Assembly: GCA_032622095.1 (NCBI GenBank)
Contig: CP136068.1
Coordinates: 137,215,989 to 137,279,988, forward strand
From: Siphonodentalium dalli
Lineage: Eukaryota; Mollusca; Scaphopoda; Gadilida; Siphonodentaliidae
Reading direction: 5' to 3'
DNA: 64,000 bases
The notes below the pieces were generated by a model that ran no database searches, had not been told where the DNA came from, and worked only from the letters and a program-made list of their open reading frames with translations. Positions 54,699 through 64,000 of the stretch are shown piece after piece. Each line of letters starts with the position of its first letter. The first letter of the stretch is position 1. Position numbers and translations under genes: made by a program.

Positions 54699-57115
54699 CG
54701 ACAACGCTATCGTCGATATGATTGAATCACTCTCATATTTTATAAAATCGCAAATACTCAGTATTCAAAATGCGAAAATAGCGATACAGATTCAAAATGA
54801 AACTTTCTGCAGAATCAGTGTCGGATATATAATTCGGTTATTATGCAGCTGGTAGACACTTCCGTGTCTCCTTATATTCAAGCATATGGACGTTAGTTAC
54901 CAATCATGTGTAATTCGATAAACAAATTTGGCCACTCTATGTTAGACGTCAATCCCCCCGATTGAATAATCCTATACCGCTTCGATGTCCATCCGATCGA
55001 CGACAACAGAAAGCTTCGCGTTGAGCGTCGCCCGATATAAACTACCTGGACTATATTATAAACCCAGTTGGTGAATACGAGTCTTGTTGTTGACAGGTAT
55101 GACGGACACAATCCTTTACTTGTGTTATTAATATAAATACTTGAATTTAAAAAAAATGACTCATTATATATGAAGTCTGTCTGTAGGCCCTTATCAAAGA
55201 AGGCATGTCTTCTGATAAAATTAACGATGTTTCCAACTGCATAATGTCGCACTGACTGACGAGGTAATAATTCACCATTCCACTTTATCTTGGAACTCCT
55301 TTATGGAGACTATGCCACCAATATGTTGAAATTTTGCTATGTTTAACTGATGGACAAGTATTTTGAGTTTCTGTACACATTCAACGCGTCGCTATACCAT
55401 CAATTGTAGATGTATGGTAAATATAGGTAACCATCCAGGTTTGTGTTATAATAGCAACCACCAAGGGTGCTAATACCTAAGGCAGGTGATTTTTCAAGAT
55501 CGCGGGTATAGATTTTGGAGTAATTGTCACGTGACTTCCGGTTAGAAACCGTGTGGAGATTGCAAAAACGCGAACTGGAAATGAAGCATCGCGATAAAAA
55601 TGAAAGTAACTACTTCACAACTTACGAAAAATTCACATGTGATTTTAGTCTATTAATTTCATTTAGACCAATTTCGTTGGTCAGCTTAATGAAAAGGAAA
55701 AACGAAGAAGTCATGACGATAATCCAGATAAGATTTTACAATCCACGACACGTCTTGTCAATTTGGCATGTCGTCTCCGTCGTGACCACTGCATGATGTT
55801 ACATTTATGATTCTTAGCGTTATGTCGCCGAAAAAGGAAAATTTGAGGCACATCATGTGTGGTTGCTCCACTACATGTCACGTACATGTCATATTAGTTT
55901 ATGGTGTGAACGATTGGGATATGTGAACGGGTAGACTTAGACGATACTGACCGGACGTTCATTTGTTCTATATGGGGGTCTTTATGACTAAGACACTACG
56001 CTTGTCATGTCTTACCAAGAAATCAATTAATAATAATTCGAGCATTGAACAGACAATTGCAATGTAGGTGCGAGTTGTGCAGGCGCTCAAATTGTAGTCG
56101 GTTGATTTATTAATAATACAACGCAAGCGCGGCTGTCTTAACCACTACATGAACTCGTTCCAATTGACATTCTTTTGATCATATTGGGGGGGGGGGGGGT
56201 CAAACAGAAATAAAACCAATTTCGATTACAATGCTGTATATATAACTAATTTCGTAAATGTTACTTCATTTTCTCACGAATAAATTAATACAAACAATAG
56301 TTTAGTTACAGAATGTTCAGCTTTAGAGCAGAATATACAATAAGTGAGCACCCCCCCCCCCCCCCCCGAAGCAACTTATGCTAAAACGAAGTACAATTGA
56401 CGAAATGAGCTTTGGTAAAACTAATAAACAGTTCGATTGATTGATTTAAACGGACGAATATGCACGCTGATTGGTTGTGGGTTTAACGTCGTTTTAGCCA
56501 TATCACCAAGAACAGAATCAGGTATACAAAGATCGTAGCGAAGCAATTAACCGTGTAGATACACCAGGCAGGGGTTAGATTAAAACAATGAGCTAAATTA
56601 ACACAAGAGGAATGTTTTCACTTGGAACCAGGAATATAAATTCTGACTAGTGACTATGACTATGACACGTATAACAGTAGTACAAGAATACATCATAAAT
56701 ACCAAATAAACAAATTGAAATTACCAAGTCTGCACATCGAGATATGGAAAGTGGCGATTAACGTCTGATTTTGCATAACATTGGCAAAAACGCTTCAACG
56801 CTTGAGTGAATATGGACTCACTACAAATAAAGATGTGTGCGTATTGTAGCGGCTACTGTGAACACGAAATTGACAAATATGTACTGCATAGTTCTCCGAC
56901 GGAAAGCTGCTAAATTGCGCCGCGTTCAGAATGTTCTTGTGTGTGAACAAATTTACTGCCTGCATATTCAAACGGACGGATATTCGCGCTGATCACGGAT
57001 CACAATCCATTTATATGTGCACGTACACAAAATAGGCGATATTCTCATCCGGTCATGCTTACGACATCGCGGTTCTGGTGAGCATGGAAATGCTGATGGG
57101 TTATCGTGAGTTCCA
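54699..57115. other. Intergenic DNA with G and C tracts
   Basis: No gene is recognised. Homopolymers lie at about 56186-56199 (G) and 56350-56368 (C). A 90-codon open frame (55524-55796) has no recognisable features. Confidence 0.5.
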
Positions 57116-57119
57116 TTAA

Positions 57120-57575
57120 CCCTTTACCCAACAGAACAACCCTTTGCCAATGCATTCTCTTATATATGCGAGTCGACCATAGGTCGCCTCGCATATATAG
57201 GAGAATGCATTGGCTTAACACATATTAAAAATGATAAAAGTGTCAAAGAATGTAGAAAAATATTATAAAAATTGTTAAAAAATGTAAGAAAAAATTATAA
57301 AATTGTTAAAGAATGTAAGAAAAAATGGTAAAAAGTGTTAAAAAAGATTTTTTTTAGGCCAATGCATTCTCTTATATATGCGAGGCGACATATGGTCGAC
57401 TCGCATATATAAGAGAATGCATTGGCACAGGGCATAACTGTAGCCATCACAATGTGGTCAATGAACCGGTTCCAATGATATCCATATTTGTATGGTGTTA
57501 TTGAGACAGACCGAAGATATGTTATGCTGTTGAAGCTTTATTTGGGCGTTTTTGGCCGTTTTGTTGGGTAAAGGG
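57120..57575 (+). mobile_element. Double-hairpin piggyBac-like MITE, copy 3
   Basis: 456 bp with ends CCCTTTACCCAACAGAA and TTTTGTTGGGTAAAGGG and TTAA at 57116-57119 and 57576-57579. Both hairpins are present. It is longer than the 391-392-bp form because the AT-rich spacer between the hairpins has an extra ~60 bp of AAAATTGTTAAARAATGTAA units, as in copy 1. Confidence 0.92.
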
Positions 57576-57579
57576 TTAA

Positions 57580-58830
57580 CATCAAAATGGCGCAATAATG
57601 ACGATAATTCAGTCGGAGTGTTCTACGATTCTCAGATATAAGTTCTACTTATTTCTGTGTGGCCGATTTGCAAGGAAACGAAGACATATCATGTTCTATC
57701 GCGTGTGTTTGATACATTATTGTCTGATGAAGCTATTCACAACCGTATGGATCTGATTTGGCTCCATATGCCAATCGTCAACATATGCTGAGTATGCATG
57801 AAGGCTGCAATATGTGCAATAGAGTTATCATTCATACAACGTGGCACGAGTGTATTCCAACATAGCTTCACGGTGGCCATATCGGTGTTGTTAAAATGAC
57901 TGCTCGCAAGATCATATGTGTGGTTGTCGAACTTATGTAAATCACGTACATGTACTGCTTTTCAAAGTAGAAGACAATTTCCTTTCAGAGGCACAAATTC
58001 ACCTCTAGTTGGGAGTGGCCGAAATATCCTTGGTATCGTATACATATTGTTTTTGCTAGATATTTATAGATGTATGTTTCTTATTTTTGATGCACATTCA
58101 AAATGGTCTGAAATAATTGGTAGATATAATTACCAAGTTCTTATTCAAATATAAAAATACTCTCACGCGTTACCGATGAGACACCATTCAGACTCCTCAT
58201 GGTTCGAAAAGTTGGAAAGCGACTGTTTTTATTGAATCCATGAATGAAACAGTGAGTGAAGGACAAGAGAATTTTTTTTTAAATCCAAACAGACCGGTCG
58301 CAATGTACGACAATTTGAAGTGGGTCCGACTTTGCTGTTGCACGAAAATTACAGACAAAACCGGGGCTTATTTACTTAATAAGTAATTGACCGGGTCTTG
58401 AGACTGCCATCATACCACCCGGTACCGAATATTCATAGCAAGGAATTTTCACTTTCTCTGTTCGATAATGTATGTAAATATTTCAATTTCAGTAGTCTGA
58501 GTAATAGCTATAACTAATGAAAACAATCTTATATTAAGTCTGTACTAATTTGTGTCCACATACCATTCTTGGTAATTGAAATAGAAGGAAGACAGTTACT
58601 GATAAGTTCAGCTCTGCCTAAGAATGAGTGTTTTGATCATCTAAATTTGCTGCAAAATTGACTTTGACAAGTATTCTAGAATGTATATGAGCTGACATAA
58701 CATTTCCAATAGCAGTCGGTGTCTGTGAGTATATAAATACAGTGACGTTTATGGTCGGCTATTTGGTCTATAAACACGTCAAATACAAATCAATAGGCGT
58801 TAACCCTTTACAGTAGATGTATTATTATCT
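57580..58830. other. Intergenic DNA
   Basis: No gene is recognised. An isolated TTAACCCTTTAC at 58801, 30 bp before the next MITE, looks like a leftover element end. Confidence 0.5.
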
Positions 58831-58834
58831 TAAC

Positions 58835-59225
58835 CCTTTACCCAACAAACCGGCCAAAACCGGCCAAATAAAGCTTCAACAGCCTAAAATATCTTCGGTC
58901 TGTCTCAATAGAACCATACAAATATGGATATCATTGGAACCGGCTCCTTGACCACATTGTGATAGTTACAGTTATGCCCTGTGCCAATGCATTCTCTTAT
59001 ATATGCGAGTCGACCATAGGTCGCCTCGCATATATAAGAGAATGCATTGGCCTAAAAAAAATATTTTTTTAACACTTTTTACCATTTTTTCTTACATTCT
59101 TTAACAATTTTTTAATTTTGAATGTGTTAAGCCAATGCATTCTCTTATATATGCGAGGCGACCTATGGTCGACTCGCATATATAAGAGAATGCATTGGCA
59201 CAGGGCCCTTCTGTTAGGTAAAGGG
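58835..59225 (-). mobile_element. Double-hairpin piggyBac-like MITE, copy 4 (reverse)
   Basis: 391 bp, reversed with respect to the other copies. It is flanked by TTAA at 58831-58834 and 59226-59229. The terminus near 59215 has one change (GTTAGGTAAAGGG). Both 69-bp hairpins are present. Confidence 0.92.
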
Positions 59226-59229
59226 TTAA

Positions 59230-61100
59230 AGGGGAACGAAACCATGATTAAAATCGAAAATTATTGATATTACCCCCATCTATGTACGATTAAATATGCA
59301 CACAAATGTTAAATGTCCTATATAATAATATAGCGAGAATCAAAGTATACAAAATTCGATTGTCCCGCGATATACTGAGGATTCCATTTGTATCGGTTGA
59401 TGACCTCGTAAATCCACTTTCCGGTTTGAAGGTGTTTTCTTGCAGGTCACTTCCGTCATAGTCCAGGAGATCGGGAGGTAGTGCTGCTCATATTGACGGA
59501 CAAGCTGCGACCATGTTATTTTTAATGTTTTAGGTATGGTAATGAAGAACAATTATGATAGCAAGAACAAATTTGTAGCCTTCTTTGTTTTTTGCGATTT
59601 TTTGGGCATTTTTCTAAGTTTTTAGCCCAAATTTTTCATTTTTTTTTTCAATTTGTAACCATTTCATTTTAGTATGATTTTGGTGATTAAGTTGAATAGT
59701 TATTGTGTTAATAATGTTAAATAACTAATTGTGCTTAAAAAAATTGAAGAATTTCATTTTTTTTTTTTTTTTTACCATTTAAATTTTTTTTTTTATGCAA
59801 AATCGTCCAAATTGCAACCATTTCATCTTAGTATGATTTTAATTGTTAAATTCGCCATTAATTATTTTTATAGTGTTAACTAATTTACAAATTGTCTTCT
59901 ACAATGTTTTAAAATGGATTTAAGAAGGTTTCTACTTGTTTTCTAAGTTGAGGGGGGTCTAATTCAAATCCAATTAAACATTGTACTGTTCAAAATTAGA
60001 TAAATTTCTTAAGGCATATGGTAGATATACGTAACTAGTTTTCAAAACTTATACATATGTTTTTCTATCATGTGCGTTATGCACTCGAGTCGGATTTTAC
60101 AAATTAAATTATGATGAAAAACCCTGAAGTTTGGGTGTGATCACATTTGTGGTCATAATATTCCCATTAGAGAGTGGATGGACTTAGGGCATTCGACACT
60201 GTGTAGCACTGTGCAGTATAGATGTATATGACAAGCATGACATGAGACATTGGTATCTTTCTACTAAACTGTGCTTCCAGAGTTATCAGGAATAGAGTGT
60301 CGGTGTTATTTCTTACCAAAATAATTTTTAAAACGGGGTATGTGGGTTAACGGACCACTGGGAGATAATAGGATGTCCAATGACTCCTATATTTCTATTG
60401 TATCACAGTAAGGCTGTTTTTGTAAAATTCGATTTTCTTTACAATATGTTACAAGTAACTAATTATATAGAGTTACGCTTCTTGAATTTGTGTAGGGAAA
60501 CTCGAGTCAGCATAACAAACAAATCTGGCTGCTGATTGGTTGATTATCATTAAGGGAAATATCGAAGGGGTCTGGATATTTTTATGCTGCTGATTTATGT
60601 GCAGTAAATGGGGTAGTCGTAGAAATGCAAGATTATCGTTTGAAAAAAAATACCGAAAAGGGCGTGTTTGTTGTCACATACTGGTGCAACGGATGACGTT
60701 CTAAGGAAAAATTGACCACTTGAAGTTCAAATAGGCTTAACCCATGGCCGGAGGGACTTTTAGTTAACACTGTCATCTATGGAAAATAATTATGTGGTTG
60801 TAACCTATAGATACGAAGCTTCGGTACATTAATTATTATTCATATATTACTATATTTAAATCAGATGTATGCATACAGTCGGTGTCGAAACAAAAACACG
60901 AATGTACCGATTATTCGTGACATTCAAGTTAAATGTTCAATAATAGAAAATTATACTGTGACTGCTTCATTCAACATGAAGTTAATCAATGTGTATCGTT
61001 ATTAATAACAGTATACAGTAATATCGAAATAAGAAGAATCATGTGGCCCTGGGTACTTATCCCCCAGCGCTGTGGCAAAAAAATTGATAATGTATTCTTA
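59230..61100. other. Intergenic DNA with T-rich tract
   Basis: No gene is supported. A long T-rich stretch lies at about 59640-59795. The 59375-59485 segment is repeated at 63768-63855. GAAGCTTCGGTACATT at 60816 is an inverted form of the motif that starts the next repeat array. Confidence 0.5.
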
Positions 61101-62089
61101 AACCCAAACCTGTGACGGTTTTTCATCCAATGTACCGAAGCTTCGTGCCATGTTCCGAAGCTTCGTGACGTGTCAGAACTCCAGGAATATACCACCACAT
61201 GACATCATATGGCCCCGATAACAAACGTTGAATAGTCACCAGAAACCCGGATATTAATAATTTCAGATCATAATTAGCATCGATATTAACCCATCGAGGA
61301 ATATGTCATAATGACACACTAAATTACACCCACCCCTATATAACTGCTCCCTCTCTGACACAGGGCTACATGTAAGAAGATTATCAATGTCTACTTAATG
61401 AGACTATACAGTTCCGTCAAAATCTGGTGAAAAATGTGACATCGCATCGTTAACCCCAAATCTGTGGCGATTTTTCATCCAATTTACCGAAGCTTCGTGA
61501 CACGTACCGTCAAATGGCATCAAACGTTGAATGGTCACCATACACTTCGATATCAGTCATTTCAGATCATAACTATCATAGAAATATATATTAATCCATG
61601 GTGTAATTATGTCAAAATGACACACTATATTACACCCACCCTATATAACTGCTTTACTTCAGCCCTGACACAGTGCTACATACAAGACGTTTATCCATGT
61701 CTACTTAATGAAAGTATATAGTTCTGTCGAAATCTGGCGAAAAATGTGACCTTGCATCATTAACCCCAAATCTGTGGCGGTTTTTCACCCTATGTACTGA
61801 AGCTTCGTGACATGTACCGAAGCTTCGTGACATGTCAGAACTCCAAGAATATACCCCATCGGGACATCAACTGGTATCAAACGTTGAATGGTCACCAGAA
61901 ATCTCGATATTAGTCATTTCAGACCATAATTAGCATAGCATTATGTATTAACCCATCGAGAAATACGTCAACATGACACACTATATTACACCCACTCCTA
62001 TATAACTGCATCCTCCCTGACACAGGCTGCATATAAAAAGTTTATCAATGTCTACTTAATGAGAGTATACAGTTCTGTCAAAATCGGGT
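61101..62089. repeat. Three tandem units of 310-350 bp with ACCGAAGCTTCG motif
   Basis: Units start with AACCC(C/A)AAAYCTGTG(A/G)CG at 61101, 61452 and 61762. Each has one or two TACCGAAGCTTCGTGACATG palindromic motifs, a CATCAAACGTTGAATGGTCACC-like block, and ends GTCAAAATCTGGTGAAA. The middle unit is shorter because it lacks one motif and the following ~40 bp. Confidence 0.82.
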
Positions 62090-62975
62090 GAAACAATTTG
62101 GTCTATAAATACCGCAGTATGACACGTTTAAGATGGACCAAAACAATAAACACAATTCCACCCAAAGATAGTTACATTTTAATTGAAAAAATAGTCCAAA
62201 CATGAAAAGTTTATTTTTGCCGATATTTATGTCAAGTTTTTGAGAGAAAAGTCCAATATTTTTGATGATGTCAGTGGTGACAATAGTAACAATTAACCAT
62301 GGTACATCAGACATGTTAGTATTCAATGTATAGAAGGCAGAATAGCCAATTTTGTACATCATCCACAACTTGTAATCGATTGCAGGACATGCTGGGGCAA
62401 TATTTACCATTTTCCATATTTTGGTGGCCATTTTGGCGCCATTTTGAGCCAAAGTAAAAAAATTGGGTCCATTGAGTTGGAATATTCATAGGTAATCATG
62501 TGTATCACTTAAAGTAACATTGCAAAGTTATGTTCATTTCTTGTTAAAATATGACTAGAATCCCAATTGTGATGTTTTTGTGTGAAATTTTATACCGCAT
62601 TCTGTAAATTCGTATCTTTGAGGGAACGGAAGGGGTTAGGATCCCAAAAAGTGCATATTGAATTGCCCCAATGATCAGTTAATATACAAAATACAAAATA
62701 AAGTCACATTACTCAACCAGTTCCAAACAGCATGAATCGATCTAGAAGATATTTGTAAAAAAAAGTAATATTTTCAACTTCCGGCGGCCATTTTGGTGGC
62801 CATCTTGGATGGTGAGTTTCAATTTTGCCCCAAGAAATGACATTATGTCTTACCTTCACGAAAATATATACATTTGTATACATTTTACAAGATATTTACC
62901 GCTATAATTTGCATAAAACGGACTTAGAGTCTGGTCTGAAAAACAGCGGCCATGATGGACGCCATTTTGTCTGGT
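62090..62975. repeat. Diverged arm of the 5-kb fold-back element family
   Basis: The sequence follows the order of the right arm of 2947-7898 (about 6890-7760) with many substitutions. It shares the GATAGTTCCATTTTACTTGA-like block, the CATTTTGG(T/C)GGCCATTTTGG pair, the ATGACTAGAATCCCAA block, the CAACTTCCGG(C/T)GGCCATT block and the final GACGCCATxTTG. No terminus or left arm is seen, so it is a solo, older fragment. Confidence 0.78.
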
Positions 62976-63357
62976 GTCTATATGGCCACTTTTTTTTCTT
63001 GTTAACATTGCTTAAAAGTTGAAGGACATAATAAGGAACAAAATGAGTGGGGAGAAGTCCCAACCGGTGCAAGGGTACCGATATTAGCTCCCGGAATACT
63101 AGTAGATAGTACTATGACGTCGCCGGAAAATTCTTCTATTTTCGGTCGTCAGGTAGGTCAATAAAAACATGTTTTTCGCCAATTAAGCTACAAATTCACC
63201 ACTGCTATCATGGATTTTCGTAATCTACATATATTTTAGTGCAAAATTAGACTGGATAGCACTTGTCCGTCAAAATGAGCAACATTTGTTATTTCTTGGG
63301 GTCGATCTCCTGGACTATCAGTGCGATCTTCTAATTGTTTCTGTCAAATTCCACGCA
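62976..63357. other. Intergenic DNA
   Basis: No gene is recognised. Its end (GTGCGATCTTCTAATTGTTT) is repeated after the next MITE at 63855. Confidence 0.5.
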
Positions 63358-63361
63358 TTAA

Positions 63362-63753
63362 CCCTTTAACCAACAGAACGGCCCTGTGCCAATGCATTCT
63401 CTTATATATGCGAGTCGACCATAGGTCGCCTCGCATATATAAGAGAATGCATTGGCTTAACACATTAAAAATTATAAAATTGTTAAAGATTGTAAGAAAA
63501 AATGGTAAAAAGTGTTAAAAAAAGATTTTGTTTAGGCCAATGCATTCTCTTATATATGCGAGGCGACCTATGGTCGACTCGCATATATAAGAGAATGCAT
63601 TGGCACAGGGTATAACTGTAACTATCACAATGTGGTCAAGGAGCCGGTTCCAATGATATCCATATTTGTATGGTTTTATTGAGACAGACCCAAGATATTT
63701 GAGGCTGTTGAAGCTTTATTTGGCCGGTTTTGGCCGGTTTGTTGGGTAAAGGG
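63362..63753 (+). mobile_element. Double-hairpin piggyBac-like MITE, copy 5
   Basis: 392 bp with TTAA at 63358-63361 and 63754-63757. The left end reads CCCTTTAACCAACAGAA (one change) and the right end TTTGTTGGGTAAAGGG. The nearby host repeat at about 63890 reads ACGCATTAATATCAATT, which matches the joined flanks (ACGCATTAA...CATCAATT) and so resembles an empty site. Confidence 0.92.
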
Positions 63754-63757
63754 TTAA

Positions 63758-64000
63758 CATCAATTCACTGAGGATTCCATTTGTATCGGTTGATGGCGTG
63801 GTAAATCCACTTTCCGGTTTGAAATTGTTTCTTGCAAGTCACTTCCGTTCGTGCGATTTTCTGATTGTTTCTGTCATATTCTACGCATTAATATCAATTA
63901 AACCCGCAATATATATATTAGTTTAGAGTGGCGAATAATTATCTCAATGGGTTTAGTCGGGTACAGTTATATCTCAATGTGTTTAGTCGGGTACAGTTGT
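63758..64000. repeat. Local duplications at the right edge
   Basis: 63768-63855 repeats 59375-59485. 63855-63900 repeats 63320-63360. A 30-bp unit, ATCTCAATGGGTTTAGTCGG plus GTACAGTTAT, occurs twice at 63941 and 63971 and may continue beyond the window. Confidence 0.75.

Noticed and set aside
55524-55796. 90-codon plus-strand frame
   Set aside because: No recognisable domain, splice sites or paralogue support.
62078-62452. 124-codon minus-strand frame
   Set aside because: It overlaps a non-coding arm of the fold-back family and is not open in the related arms.

Overview
The window is invertebrate-like nuclear DNA: AT-rich, gene-poor and packed with transposable elements. It holds metazoan-type Ty1/copia and non-LTR retrotransposons, several MITE families and one intact single-exon rhodopsin-like GPCR gene. 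I see no bacterial gene organisation, no CRISPR array and no rRNA or tRNA gene. A marine invertebrate is plausible, but the sequence alone does not fix the phylum.

Positions 1 to about 40,227 form a tandem segmental array of three related units. Each unit runs from a sequence beginning TCTAC(G/A)TGAACGAATAAAAC to the 3' flank of a GPCR gene. Unit A spans 783-14362 and ends in a GPCR pseudogene (12998-14164). Unit B spans 18965-33285 and ends in the intact GPCR gene (32011-33066). Unit C spans 33286-40227 and stops just before the place where its GPCR should begin. A Ty1/copia element lies at the A/B boundary (14363-18964), and the end of another copy lies at the left edge (1-782) in the same flanking context. 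The B/C boundary (about 33278-33286) keeps the uninterrupted insertion site. A 2,674-bp tandem duplication (16685-22032) repeats the 3' half of the copia element together with its flank.

Because the units are paralogous, insertions in one can be read against empty sites in another. This dates and delimits several elements: (i) copia with TSD TCTAC; (ii) a roughly 5-kb fold-back DNA element with arms of about 1.3 kb and a minisatellite core, present in A and B and absent from C; (iii) a TTAA-flanked, piggyBac-like double-hairpin MITE, five copies in the window; (iv) a TA-flanked MITE private to unit B; (v) a SINE-like insertion private to unit C.

From 40,228 to 64,000 the sequence is no longer part of the array. 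It contains palindromic and satellite-like arrays (41.9-43.7, 45.0-46.0, 61.1-62.1 kb), a 0.54-kb inverted duplication carrying a conserved unknown reading frame (49.4-51.1 kb), a broken non-LTR retrotransposon (51.8-53.3 kb), a second TTAA-flanked MITE type (54.57 kb), three more double-hairpin MITEs, and a diverged arm of the 5-kb element (62.1-63.0 kb). The only well-supported host protein gene is the GPCR at 32011-33066. It lacks several canonical class A microswitches.
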